NCBI GenBank assembly: GCA_900239685.1
Contig: OENT01000012.1
Location: forward strand, 124,001-188,000
DNA length: 64,000 nucleotides
Reading direction: 5' to 3'
Origin: Rotaria macrura
Taxonomy: Eukaryota > Rotifera > Eurotatoria > Philodinida > Philodinidae
Shown here: piece by piece, positions 40,531 through 55,553 of the stretch
Layout: each line of letters starts with the position of its first letter
How positions within the stretch are numbered: the stretch's first letter is position 1
Program-made: the position numbers and the translations under genes
The notes under the pieces: model-generated
Told to the model about the DNA's origin: nothing
Database searches by the model: none
What the model saw: the letters and a program-made list of their open reading frames with translations, nothing else

Positions 40531-43301
40531 ATGTCTTTAACTAATGATACATTATTATTAGAAGCATTGATGTATTCATCATCACAAATTAACAATGATC
40601 AAAATCGTCGATCATCAAAACGTTTTCGTCCATTAGTTCAATGTCAACATATCAATAAACAAACCAATGAACAATGCACTGCTGATGGTTTTATGGAATG
40701 TGTTCATTGCGATCAAATATGTTGTCTTGAACATATAACTCAACATCAGAATGAATTAAAACAATTACGAGATAATCTTGTTGAAGTTAGTTAATTACGA
40801 TGATAACATTTGTTTTTGATACAGTTGTATTAATCTTGAAATTTCTTAGGAAGCTAGTGAAACTTATATAACACTAAGTGAAATGCAAGTTACTGATTCT
40901 CGTGGACAACTTCAAGCAAATTTACTCCTATGGAAGAAACAAATGTTGATTAAAATCGAACGAATGTATGATAAAATTATTGGTAATAATTTTCGAATAT
41001 CCTTGTTCAGTACCTGTCATAGAAGAGATGATAAATAATTCGAAAAACGTATAGATATATTATGAAAAAATTAAATTTTTCACATTGATCACTGATGAGA
41101 AGCATGAAATACCGTTGGGCATTTTCTTTTTACAATCGAGATTTCATTGTTATATAAAGAACATCATTTCAATGAAATAATCTCAATATTTTATGAATCG
41201 CATTGTCATTAATCAACACATTTTTCTAGGCATTCATTTGAAAATCTAGTTTCTAAGTAGTACTACCTAGAGGAGAATGATCAAATTTATATGTTTTTTA
41301 AAATTGAACTATTTTTAGATGAAATTGAACAATCATTTGTAAAGGTTAGTTCCGATTTTGAATTAACAAAAAAACATCTTGCCAATGAATTCGAAGAAAA
41401 TATTTCAATGAAATTAGAACGTCTTTCAAGAAAATGTGATTTTTATCCACATGAACTCGATGAATTAAGATTATCATTAGATGAAATGCATATTCGTCTA
41501 CGTGAAGCACGTACATCAATAATAAATATTGATTTTGGTAATGCAAACGCTTGTTTATTAGGTAATGAAGATAGATTAGACTATAATAGTTATATTGAAT
41601 CACCAAAGGTAATTATTCAAACAAAACCTGATATTGAACGTATTCTCAATGGTTCTTATATTCGACAATTTAATGTTGAAATCGATAGTGATTCTAATCA
41701 CATTCCACTGTTATATGATACATCGAATAAACATGTAAAACTTTTATTTTATTAAAAAAGAAAAAAAAATGAACAAGATGATAGATATCGAAAAACTTTC
41801 TTTTTTATTTAGTTACTTGTTTGTAATACTGAAAATAATAGTATTGAATTATACAATCACGAAGAACGTATTGGTGGAGGTTTTTGGCCAAAAGAATACT
41901 CATTAATAACATGTATTAAATGGTGTTCGTATTTAAATACATTTCTCGTTCTTTGCTCACAATCACTCTATGCGCTCAATTGTTCTCAAGAACCATTTAA
42001 TATCTATCCACTTACACAAGTAAAAAGAATCTAATTTCGTTTTCTTAACTATGAATTTTCGATTTGTTCTTTGAACAGAACGCATCGACATGTTTTTACA
42101 GATGTTCAATCGACACTATGATGAAAGAGTCATGTCAAAATCTTAAATGATTCACTGATCGAAGAAATTGTATTCTTACGAAAACCATAATTTGTAGTCC
42201 ATCTTTAATTTACTTCAGACTCTATCAATAATATTTAATATAGTTCCTTGAAAAACAACAAATTTTGTAGAATTCACATGTCTTTCCGATGAAAATAGTG
42301 AATGGAAATTTAAGAGTGAAATTTTTGATGCTCAACGCCTCCCCCCTCGCATCACAGACATAGCAACCAGTAGTCTATTATCGTCATACTTCACAGAGTT
42401 ATTTATCGTTTACTGATAATAAGAAAAATGGACGCTAATGAGAAAATAGCGCATCCAACAGAGAAAAATAATGCAAACAATTCCTAATATTATATTTTCT
42501 GTTAGCATTATGAAGCTATCGATATATGAGTTGCACAATTCAAACCAAATCGGGCTGCACTAATAAGTTTTTCTAACAACATGACGAGTATCATTTGAGT
42601 GTAGGATATTTATTTAAAAAGAAATCGATTAGATACGTATGAATATTGTCTATACGAGCAATCATATCGGTTTTCGTGAAAAAACTGAATAGGACAGAAT
42701 TTGAGCCTATTCTGTTCATTCTAATATCGAAATCTAAACTGTTTTTCATTATTGTTCATCTTTCTCTTGTAAGATAATACCAATCGATGGAAATCCGATG
42801 AAATACATTAGCGTTAATAATGATATGATACTAATAAAACATGGTAATGGTTTATTTATCGATAGTTATTCATTTGAAAAAATGGAATTGATTAAACGTT
42901 GGTCAAAAACAGATTTTTATCCAGATCATGAAAATACAATTGATATTAATCGTATTGAATTATATTCGAATTTTTATCTTGCTATGAATGTTGAAATTGA
43001 TGATGATAACGATGTTTTAGATGTATTTATTTTTCCGACTATGCAACATATAAGACGATTAGAAAATTCATATTTAATACTTTACTTACCATTGAATAAT
43101 TATTGGATAATTAAACAAATAACTGAAAATCATCAAACACATTTATGTCTTTTAGATCACAATGGACATATTGATCAATTGAATATAATAAATAGTGAAA
43201 ATATCAATAGTATACGTTTATTTGGAAAACATTTTCTATTAGTTATAAGACAAAATAAAAATTCTATTCACATGCAATTATTTCATATTGATAAATTCTA
43301 G
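40531..43301 (+). CDS. B-box zinc finger and coiled-coil protein (TRIM-like, no RING)
   Basis: Exons 40531-40785, 40850-40982, 41319-41734, 41813-42019 and 42774-43301 give 512 residues with consistent phases. Residues about 38-71 form a B-box-like zinc site: C38, H40, C49, C57, C60, C64, C65, H68, H72 (QCQH, NEQC, ECVHCDQICCLEH). A long helical stretch follows (about residues 72-200; LRDNLVEEASE, LDELRLSLDEMHIRLREARTS), likely a coiled coil. The C-terminal 270 residues have repeated short beta-strand-like segments (LLVCNTENNSIELY, CIKWCSYLNTFLVLCSQSLYALN, CLLDHNGHIDQLN) and resemble a beta-propeller, though I cannot name the repeat type. No RING precedes the B-box in this exon, so a ubiquitin ligase role is not supported. 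The function is unknown. Poly(A) signal AATAAA at 43377. Confidence 0.75.
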
Positions 43302-44385
43302 ATTACAGTTATATGTATCATTGTTGTTTATGTTTCTTTTTTTCCATGTATTTATTCAAGGATTTATATGTTTAATAATAAAAAGAAGAAAATTCATTTC
43401 GAAAGATTAGTTTAAAATTATTATATTGCATGACTACATTTGTAATGATTCATCAATCATAGAAATGCATCAATAAAAGATTGATAAGAAGAAGAAGAAG
43501 TTCATCTCGATTCACATCACATTGAAGAAGAATAAACTACTTTTATATTTTTGCCAATGCGAGCATCCTAGATATTAAAAGAGACTATAGGTTCATCGTA
43601 GCAAGATGAGGAAAAAGGATTAAAACTATTCAATTGCTCAATTCGACCTTCGACTCGTATATCCTTACTCGTTTGCTTTCGTTATTTATTTGCATACTTA
43701 TATCAATGAACATATATGTAAGTATATCCATTCAATAAAACCAATCGATAGTTGTAATGCTCGATAGTTCGATGATAATCATCAATGTTGGTTCTATATT
43801 ATTCGTTGCGTCTCTTTCTTTTGACTACATACTAGAAGTGATTGTCAATTCAAACGTTTCTTTTTTCTCGCGACACTAATTCAATAATTTCCTCACCATC
43901 ACCTTTTCGCTATCTTATACTAATATATATCCTCTTCTTTATTTGACATTCTCTGAAGAATTTCTTATTTGTCGAGTTATCAATGCATACTCTATACTGA
44001 CATACAACAAACAATAACTCGATACGTTCAGTCACATGCATAAAATATCTGAAAGAGTTCAAGTCATCCATTTTCTTCTCTCTTCTTCTATTTCTATTCT
44101 CGGTCGATTTATAATTAAAAATATATCAATAACTTGCCTTCATCTTCATTTGTGTGTGTGTGTGTCTAGAAAAATATCGAGTGCATGAATATTTATGAAA
44201 ATAACATTACTGATAATAAGTTTATAAAAGAAACAGAAATATCTTCTAATATATCTCTCTAACTTGGCTATTTTCTACAGATACTTGTTTTGTTTTTAGA
44301 AATTACACGTGTAGTTCGAAATATATTTATCTAACAGAGTAGTAAATTTCGTTTTTCAGTTTATCGAACAAACACTATATTAACG
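43302..44385. other. Spacer between the B-box and tetraspanin genes
   Basis: AT-rich, with a GAAGAAGAAG run near 43490 and a GT run near 44152-44164. Presumably holds the tetraspanin promoter. A polypyrimidine tract and AG at 44358-44359 (TTTTTCAG) lies 26 bp before the tetraspanin ATG. Confidence 0.5.
43377..43382 (+). terminator. Probable poly(A) signal of the B-box gene
   Basis: AATAAA, 76 bp downstream of the stop codon. Confidence 0.5.
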
Positions 44386-45211
44386 ATGCGTTCAAACAAA
44401 CTATTGTTTCTTATCTTTCTGGCATTTTATTTCATTGCCGGTTTTTCACTATTAACAATTGGTAGTGTAGCACATAGACATGCAGGAAAATGTAAGTGTC
44501 TGTTCAGTTTTCAATGAATATTTAACATATTTTCAATTTCTTTACTATTTATTACATCGTCTTAGTTTCGAATATTACTGGTTATTCACTGATGTCTGGT
44601 GCTGGATTTATAATTATATTAGGTGTTCTAATTATTGTTCTATCAATACTTGGTAAAGTTAGACAGATTATTTATAAATAAATATGATCTAATTTTTATA
44701 TTATTAATTAGGTTTGATTGGAGTATACAAAAGTCGTTACAGTTTATTACAAGTTTTCATTGGTTCATTAATTGTAATAATTTTACTGCAACTAATTGCC
44801 GGTACTGTGGCATTTACTCTTCGAATTAAAGCTGAAGATCAATTACATTCGAAATTGATTAATTCGTTAATAAATTGTAAAACTGGAAATAACGATATTA
44901 TTATCGAATGGGATCGTCTTCAACGAACATGGACATGTTGTGGTGTTGATGAAGCCAATGATTGGAATAGCTATGGTAAACTTGAACAACCACCTGTTTC
45001 CTGTTGTCTGAACGACGCTTGTGCAGTACATACAGTCAATGGTACTGCTTATTTTGATCGCGGTTGTTATGGATCAGTTCGAAATCTTTTCTTTCAATAT
45101 TCAAAATTATTAGGTGGTGTTTCATTATTTTTCTTCTTTGTTGAAATCGTTGGTCTTATGTTCGCGATATTCCTTCTTCGTGATCTGAAAAATAATTATG
45201 GAGCCGTTTGA
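44386..45211 (+). CDS. Tetraspanin
   Basis: Four-pass membrane organiser. Exons 44386-44491, 44566-44652 and 44712-45211, both introns phase 1, give 230 residues. Hydrophobic segments lie at about residues 6-27, 44-64, 76-101 and 195-218. The large extracellular loop carries the diagnostic CCG at residues 140-142, a further CC pair at 162-163, and C168 and C183, which can form three disulphides. N-glycosylation sequons include NIT near residue 39 and NGT in the large loop. The short tail ends NNYGAV. The subfamily is not assigned. Confidence 0.9.
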
Positions 45212-48200
45212 AAAAAAAAAAGAACAAACCTACCAAAAATTGAACACATGATTTTCTTTTCGTCATACATTGATGTTTCTTTTTTTTTGTTCTCACGATA
45301 CTCATTTTATTCATGATTATTTACCATGTTTCTTGTGTATAGGTTTTAGATAATTATTGTCTTCTGTTGTTCTGCAATGTAAAAAGGAAAAGATATTTAG
45401 TGTAAGGACTATATTTGTTATTTTCGATTCATTTGTCAATCGAGCATTTTACGAAACGGAGACATTTATTGAATTTTAATTCATAAGCTATTGAATAGAA
45501 AGAATCTCATTGGTATCAGCATAAACAAAAACTTAAAATATAATTCTTAATCAACAGCCGGTTTATTCAATGGAAATTACATGATAGTTTGAACTATGTC
45601 TCATATTATACTAATAATGAAAAAGACTTGATGATTATGTTAAGCTAGTTGGATTTTTAATAATTTGATGCTAAATCAAATAACTAGATTTAGAATATTT
45701 TCGGTAAGTTAAAAGAATGACATATATATATATGTATTGACTTTTAATCTGATTTGCTATTCTTTTGAGTCGATTAGTTTTTATTCGAAATCTTCAATAT
45801 TTTAATATCAGACTTTCTTTTACAAATGTTTCACACAAGATAATTTTTAGAACGAGACAATGGAAAATGAATAAAAAAAACTCCCTGACATGAAAAATAA
45901 GTTTATGCTTGAATATAAGGATGGAACGCATCAATGACAAGTTAATTAATATTGCCATCAATTGTTATTATTATTACTATCAGTCAAAATATTAATTGTC
46001 TAGAATGAACAAAATACATTATCACGCAAATGGACTTTTTTTTCTTTCATTCAATGAATAAATAAAAAAGTTTCAATGTCAAATAGAAGGTTCCTTTGTG
46101 TAAAATGTATTAAGAAAATATTTTTTTTTGTTAATGAAAAAAAGGAGTGTGAAATTCACTCTTGAATAACCAATCAATAATTTGACTACATCCATTACTT
46201 TTTGTAACTTTGAATAAAGATAAACAATAGTATCATAGAATATAAAAATAATAAATAATATCAATCAAAAGAATGAGAACATACGAAATATTTATTTATT
46301 TAATGTGCAATACTGATATTCATTTTTGATTATATTGTGTATTGATATCTGTCGTTATTTATGGATGCTGACATCAGTGATTGATTTCGAGTTATTTTTT
46401 TTTAATATTGCAAGGCATCCAATGTTTAATGAAATTATTAGAATATTAATTTTTATCGGAAGAAAAAAGATGATGATGATAATTCATATTCAAATCAAAA
46501 GAAACATTCTGTTGATTTTTGATAACAAAAACGAGTTGATGTAATTTTTCGGCTCATTGAGAACAATCTAATGGAGTGCTTCTGTCACGAATAGTAGATG
46601 ACACTGAACATGAAGAGTGAATGATACGAAAACGAAGTTATAAAAACGACAATGACGAAAACTAATGAACTTTGACACATCGGAAGAGTAAAATTTCAAT
46701 GAAGTCAAGGTAATGCATTGAATATATTTTTTATTTAATCAGAAATTTAATAAGGTTAGATCGAACATGATCCAGAAATTCTTTTTTTTTCTCTTTTCAA
46801 TTTTAATAATAATTATGAAACTTCATGGAATTCATTTTCGTTCTTCTCGTTGCAACTCTAGTTCCATTCACTACTTTTTGTATGATAATTAGCTTTAGGA
46901 AAAATAACTAAATCATGCATCCATGTCTTTTTGTGTTCAAGTAACTTATATTAATCAAGACTTTGGCATGCATACATAATAGTAAGATATATACATATAA
47001 TACATGATTTTATGATCTTCCATTTTTTTTCTGTATGATAATCGGGGATTATATTTGAAAATGTATATAGCATAGATTTCAACTTTGTATTGTCAATAAT
47101 AAACTCTATCACTCTTACTGTCTATCATTTAGTAATCTACTTTAATATGAATAAGAAAAGAATCGTTTTGTGTTTTGTCAAAACAAGGTCTTTTCTAATG
47201 ACAATGAGTTCAAACTGTCTGCCTGTTTTGATTGATTGCTCTCAGCTGTTAGCTGAATGAATAGTAAAGTGGGTCACTGAATATCGTACAGTCTCCTTTT
47301 CAGTATCTAGCGATGGTAGCACGATGTATAATTGAGTCAAGTCGTATAAGTGTGGGGAGACCAATCAGATGGTATCCACTCTGTCGAATACGTTTTATGT
47401 AAACAGACAAGTAGCAGCCCCCGACTCCATCGTCGTCTTCGCTCATCTATTGTTTTCTAGATGAAAAAATGAAAGTTGATCCTGAATATTTGAACAGCTA
47501 GGCCAGTTTCTCAATACATATATAGCGAGAGTGAAAAGAACAAAAAAAAAGAAAAGATGATGTAAAATTACGAGGGCAAGTTACTGCTGCCGTCCTAAGA
47601 TTTCACTTTCTCTTATTCTCATCCTCTCGTATACACTTCTTCGCATACTAGAAAGTGAAAGAAAGAGAGACAGAGAGAAAGCAATACGTAATAGTCGCTC
47701 TCAGATTGCGCCTTGTGAAGGTTGATCATGAACAATCGTCAGTCAGTAAAAGTAAAAGTAGTTTAATAATAATTCTAAAGTGAGCAAGAGAAAAAAATTT
47801 CGTTTTTATGTAAATATATACGTTATGAAGATGAAGAAGATGATGATGATGATGATGATGACTGCATGATTCTCTTTCATCAATTCTCATCATAAGAGTT
47901 GTGTGTCTCAAGTTACGTTTTCTCATTCTCAATTATACCTGTGCATACGAATACTGCATAAAATCAGCAACTCTCTTGTTCTTTCTGAAAGCATATGGTA
48001 ATGTACTTATGAATCAGACAAGAGACGGCTCTAGGCTTAGATAGTGTTTATTCGTAGTGTTAAAATTTACACATTGACATACGCACCCATACCTATGCGA
48101 AAAAAATCATTCTTTTCTTTGCTTTAAGTCGATCTTGTATTCATATAAATTTTCTATCATTTTTTCAAAGATAAGCAGACATCATTATTTATGACTTCTC

Positions 48201-49724
48201 TTATGTATTTCATCATGTATTCTTACAATGATTTTCATCAACATTTTTCTCTGTACATAAAAACCGCAGGCAATACCGTTTTTCATCATATCGCCTTTAG
48301 TTTTCAAGAATGTGTTGTTCTTTTTTTTTTCTCTTTTTTTTAAACGTATGCTTCTTTTATTGCATCTTACAAATATATACACATCCCATCATCGATCTCA
48401 TCATAATAGAGAGGGAGAGAACATGCTCACCCAACAAGAGAAAAAAGGAGAAAGGCTTGAAATTTTATTCTCTCTCTCTCTCTCTCTCCCTTCCTTCTTT
48501 TGTATATGCGTGTAGATCGAAAAAAGCAGAAAGAATTTCGATTCTTCCATACACATACACTCATACATCCACACACCTGAAATCAGTCTAAGTGTGTCCG
48601 CTTCGATCTATCGTCCACGTCCATTGATGTAACAAAAGGAACGAAGAAAAAAGCAAAGACGCAAAACCGATGGCTCACCTGACCATCGTGACAAAAAGGT
48701 ATTGTGCATTAGCGTATGTTCCCGGAATTAACGCAAATAATTGATTTCACGCAATCATGTCCTATAGATATTTCCGGTAGTGTGACGTTTTGTTTTTATT
48801 GTTACGTCGTTTTTTCTCTCTCACATTTCTTTCGTTCTCGTTGGTTTGATTTCCACTACGTGCCAATATTTCCGACGAGAACGGTAAAAAAAAAGATATG
48901 TCATAATTATTCTTCAGTGCATATGTATGCACAGAAAACTCAAGGCGCTCTTCCTGCTTCTTTTTCTTTTTAACATAAATTGATTAAATAGAATGAAGAC
49001 TTGTGAGAGCCTATGTGTAACATTACGCCACAGAATTCATGTATGATTATTCAAACAGTTGAAAAGTTAGTTAGGCTTGTTTCTTCTTCTTGGTCGATAG
49101 TACTCTATTTCAGATATTCCTATAAAAGATTGCATCATAGAAAGACATGTAAATAGATACGCATCAAATTACCTGATTAGACTATCCTTGAGTAAGAGTT
49201 GTTTAATTTTCATTCATATGAACTTCATGAAAACTTTGTCAATCATCTAATAGGATCTGTTTAGAAAGCAATTAGAAATTCAGTAAAACGAAGAAAAAAA
49301 TATGTTATGACGACAAGACAGGTTTGTATGTATCCTTGAATAATACAAAGTATCTAATGAAATTTAAAAAGCAATTTAACTCTTGAGAAACATCAGGCCA
49401 AAACAAAGAACACCGGTGCAGCATTACCTGCATGTTTACAAAATATATTTTTTTCGATCATATACCAAAGAGATTTAGCACACATTTTTTGTCTATTTTT
49501 TCTAGTTCTTTTTAAACGCCCTACCTTAACTTGATTCGTTAACTAATCGAATCGATGAAGAATAAACTAAAAAAAGACGAGAAAAAAAACTCAGACATCA
49601 GTATCCGAAGCCAATATAAAAATAAATCAGTATCATAGTATACACAAGAAAAAGCCTGATATTTTTACTAACGAAATGAAAATAAAACAAAATTTCAATC
49701 TTCTATATTTATTTTAGATCATCG
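45212..49724. other. Long gene-free spacer upstream of FOXJ1
   Basis: Microsatellites: GAT run at about 47835-47862 and CT run at about 48468-48488. TA-rich pieces near 45720 and 46988. The 47.5-48.9 kb part is richer in GA/CT and may be regulatory, but no specific site is recognisable. No gene seen. Confidence 0.55.
49716..49717 (+). promoter_or_regulatory. Probable splice acceptor just before the FOXJ1 start
   Basis: TTCTATATTTATTTTAG ends 7 bp before the ATG. It marks a 5' UTR intron or a trans-splice site. Confidence 0.5.
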
Positions 49725-51456
<1,732 letters not shown>

Positions 51457-53939
51457 CAATTAGTATGATCTTTTTTTCTGTACATAAATTCGTGGATTTA
51501 TGTGTGTGTGGGTAGTAGAGTCTTCCGTTTCTTAAAAATGCCTTGTGTGACATATATTTGCAATTGTATTTGCTTGTTTATTCCGTCCAAAAATATTCTT
51601 TGTTTGAAAAAAAAAACAAAAAGAAACTTTTTTTCTGTTTTGTTTATCACTGTGATTTTTTAACAGTTGCAGCCATACCGTCCACTTTATTATCACATTG
51701 TGTGCATGTGTGAGTATTTGTTTTCTTTTGCAGGATCAAAAAAAATAAGAATAAGAAATTTTTAAAAAAACCTTTTTTTTTCCTGTAATTGAATTTTTTT
51801 TTGTATTTGTTTATCGTTCGCTCAGAATCGGACAAATCAAAATAAAAGAAAATAAATTGTAGTGAAAATTTAACACATTCAATTGAATAGAGAAAACAGA
51901 TTATCCATATATGCTTGGAAAAATATTTGTGCAATCATTGTTTCAAACGAGTAATATGTTGAACAAGGATTTTTAAATAAAAGACAAACAGTGAAGAAAT
52001 ACAATCTTCGATAAACACTTCATTCTCATTTCTTAAGATCAAAAGAGAAGTGTTTATCAAAAGACTACTCTCAATAAAGTAATTCTCTATCTAGAATAAA
52101 GAAAACTTTGTTTATGCTGTAGTTCATAGAAGTTATACAATGAATAGGCAAAAATTTGGGGATTATTATTTTCATTTAAACGTAAAGAAAGACTTTTGTT
52201 TGAAACATTTTTAAAAATAAAAATATAGAAAATTTCATGTTTACGTTCAGCATATATTAGTGAAATGAAGGGTATTGAAATAGATGATCATATAATATTA
52301 CAAGAAATAATTAGTCAAGTGAAAGTATATATATATATATAATTCTTTTGAATGTGTTCAATGAATAAATATAGTCGTAGAAAAAATGAAACATATTTCT
52401 GGGAATACAAAAGATGTCTACTGGAATGCCGAATGATTTTCATTGTAACGAACAGATCAACACAAAATATGAAACAACTCTCAAATGCAATAGATTTCAA
52501 TAAGCATAGTAAATTTTACCTTTCTTCCATTCTTCCTTTCAACAAGCTGTAGAGATTACAGTGACCTGAAGGCTCTCTCTATCATCGTTAAACTACATAA
52601 TTCATTTGTTCGATCAACGCTATGCTTCTAATGATAACTTCCATCAAATTGAAGCCTTCTCATTTTTTGTTTCTGTCAGAAGCAACATTCTTAGATATTA
52701 AAAGAAAGGAAATATTGAAAATCGTATCGAATGATGTGATAGTTTTTAAAAAAATCTGATTGTTTTAAAATGCTCTTGAAACTTATCGGAATAGCTGTTT
52801 GAAATAAAAACTTCACTTTAATCAAAGTGCTCGGCAGTAAAATGAATTCTGATCGTACGGCTCATTTTATAACTGTAGAATGAAAAAGTCAATGTCAAGA
52901 ATACAGTTAACTGGTATCAGAGTTATGTACGTTAGATTATTTTAGTATTTAAAATCCATGCAATAGATCAATTTTACTTGCAACTAACGTTTATATGCAA
53001 ACAATCAGAAAAATAAATGATAATCATGCATGAATTCAAAGTGAATTCTTCTTAAATGGAATTTTATTTCATGGCACATTCAGTTCTTTATTCAAATCAT
53101 AATCTTTCTATTTGCTGTATATGTACTCAAATAGAAGTATGAGCAAGCTACTGTTTTCTTAGTTAGTGCTCACGGATATTGATGATTGTTATTTCGAATC
53201 ATCATTTGTTTACTTTATTCATTGTCATAAATATGATGTAATAGAAAGTTCTTGCATAAAAACAGAACGATGCAAGCAAAATGAAAATAAAAGTTACGTA
53301 CAATGAGATGAACGACACCAGTGTTGAGAATAACTGACAGTTATAATAACAGACAAGAATATTTTATATATAAGTAACTCTCATTCACAACCGTGAGCAC
53401 ATCCGTTTTAGATTTGCTGAAATTCTATTGCCAGAGAATGGTGCTAGTGGCAGTCCTTAAAAACTGTGTATCCATGGGTTCGAGAACTTTTCAATCCCCT
53501 GTCTAAGCATTTTGTAACATGTAGAAAATAATAACTATACGATAGAAGAAGTTTATGGATATCCACGAGCATTTTCATTAGAAACCAATCCTTTTATTGA
53601 ATTTTCGATAGCCGATCAAACATGTATTGCTGGTCCAATGAAAATTATCTGATCGTGTAAATGACGATTATTCGAGTTATCACACTATCATAGAATCTGA
53701 TTTTTTTAAGAATAAATCCATTTCTCACAGAGACATAGTCTAAACATAGTGTTACTTTATTTATGCAGATTTATCGCAATGAGATTTTTATGTTTCAAAT
53801 TCGAAAATATACATGGTATTCCAGAAAATGTCTGATCCTGCTCTGAAAATTCACTAACAATATTCCTTTATCATCATATAAAACAAAGCCTTTATGTATG
53901 AACTTTTTCTATCGTAGATATACGTATCTACCGCACACG

Positions 53940-54200
53940 TTAAGAGATGTATGGGTAGTCGATTGAAAAGCTCCTGGACACTTGTATCTGTTCGGTTGGC
54001 AACTGATGGAGATCAATGAATTCGTCGAAGCGATTTTTATTTATTGGCAACGAAGTAGATTTATGTGAACTTTTCTCTATTGTATTAAATTCAATGATGG
54101 TTTGTTTGAAAATTCTTTCTTTTTTAAAGTTTTTCTTGTGTTTTAAATTCTGCAATGATTTCAAAGAACTAATATTGATTTGCAAAAGAATTTTCTTCAT
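53940..54200 (-). CDS. Hypothetical small ORF, doubtful
   Basis: From the ATG at 54200 it reads 86 residues: Lys-rich N terminus (MKKILLQINISS) and a C-terminal part with ordinary protein composition (NRFDEFIDLHQLPTEQ). It has no recognised family, no visible splice partners and no close neighbour on that strand. It could be a terminal exon, a gene remnant or chance. Confidence 0.2.
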   Translation of the reverse strand: MKKILLQINISSLKSLQNLKHKKNFKKERIFKQTIIEFNTIEKSSHKSTSLPINKNRFDEFIDLHQLPTEQIQVSRSFSIDYPYIS

Positions 54201-54481
54201 GTGAATTATCAATATATAGAATAGTAAACTCTCATCGAATGAAACATCTGTCAACTAGCGGCCTCCTTTCGTATTGAGAAAGAACGCTATAAAATATTAG
54301 GTTTTAATAAAATAATACAATGACTAAAAATGGTTTTGATTTCGTTTGCAATACTCTACGATTTAACTTCTATTTAATTTTGATTTTATCGTTGCTTAGA
54401 AACAAAAAACTTTTGACATATGTTATCATGATCAATAATTCTATATGAACATTTGGTCATATTGTTTTCTGAAAATAATAT

Positions 54482-54483
54482 AG
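54482..54483 (+). promoter_or_regulatory. Probable splice acceptor just before the enkurin start
   Basis: An AG (AATATAG) lies 5 bp before the ATG, after a T-containing stretch. It marks a 5' UTR intron or a trans-splice site. Confidence 0.4.
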
Positions 54484-54488
54484 CAAAC

Positions 54489-55553
54489 ATGGTCGTTGGA
54501 GAAAATAAAAAAAATCAACAAGAAGAATCAGTCTACAATTTAATACCACGAGCTGAAACCCATGTAGCAAAACCACCTTGGTATGTTTAAATAAATTCTT
54601 TCTATTTCACGTTTTATCAATGTCTTTTTTTGTCAAATAGTTATGTATCGAAATTTAATCAAAATGTTCGTGAAGCATTTAAAGAAGGAAAAGGTGAACA
54701 TCGAACTATGGGCTACGCAGAAGAACCAGTTCCTGATCCGCAACGTTTTCTGAAAAAAAATCAAAGCAATGCCACCAAGCAAGACGAATCCAAAAGTCGT
54801 AAGTTGACTTTTCTGTATTGGCATTTTTTATTAAAAAAATAATTTTTCTCTTTCATCTAGAAAAAAATAGATCGTTAAGTAGAGATAATTCACAACGTAA
54901 ACCACCTGTTCCAAGTATTCGTGATGCTCCTAAGATGGGTTCACGAACAGAGAAAAATTTCATTCAAACAAATGTACTTGACGTTGTTATGACAGTACCG
55001 AAAAAGCCTGAAAGAAACATTGTCGATGATCGCTTTGGTGATAGATTTCCTATCGATCCCAGTGGTTTACAACCAAAATATATGATAAAAAAAGTATTTG
55101 AGAACCATTTTTTTTTAAATAATATTTCGATTTAATAATTGTTTTTCATTCGTTATAATTAACAATTAGGATTTCGGAGAAGTTCCTGTCTACATAAAAT
55201 CACGTCGAGCAGATATGGACAAAGCTAAACAAGAATATCAAGCTTACGTTTCAGATTATTTTCGTCGTGGAGCTATGCGTGAAATGGAGGATAATGAACG
55301 ACAAACAATTATTGATGGTTTGTCTTCTTGACTCAAATGATTTGTTTCATTATTTGATGTATTATTTTTGTCATTCAACGTAGGTTTAAAGAAACAATGG
55401 GAAGATGTTCATCATCAATTTCAAACACTTTCAGTTCTAATTGATACGGTTCCAAAACGTTTATTCAAAGAAAATCTTGAAAATCAAATGCAACTACTCG
55501 AAAAAGATATTGACCTATTACAAAAGCATCATGTTATTTACATTGCTGATTGA
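54489..55553 (+). CDS. ENKUR: Enkurin
   Basis: Adaptor that tethers signalling proteins to TRPC channels in sperm and is a microtubule inner protein of motile-cilia doublets. Exons 54489-54580, 54641-54798, 54861-55093, 55170-55317 and 55384-55553 give 266 residues (human 256). Recognised from the whole length: SVYNLIP near the N terminus, AKPPCYVSKF, EKNFIQTNVLDV, DPSGLQPKYM, the proline-rich KPPVPS (SH3-binding type), and the C-terminal enkurin domain (GLKKQWEDVHHQFQTLSV, LLEKDIDLLQKHHVIYIAD). It follows FOXJ1, whose family activates ciliary genes, by 3 kb; no shared regulation is proven. Confidence 0.93.

Larger units (their letters stand above)
51457..54488. other. Spacer between FOXJ1 and enkurin
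   Basis: FOXJ1 3' flank to about 52 kb, then AT-rich sequence with a TA run at 52327-52340. One minus-strand ORF (53940-54200) is listed separately; otherwise nothing recognisable. Confidence 0.5.

Noticed and set aside
53465..53500. GGTTCGAGAAC-like block resembling a tRNA T-arm
   Set aside because: No acceptor stem or D/anticodon arms around it.
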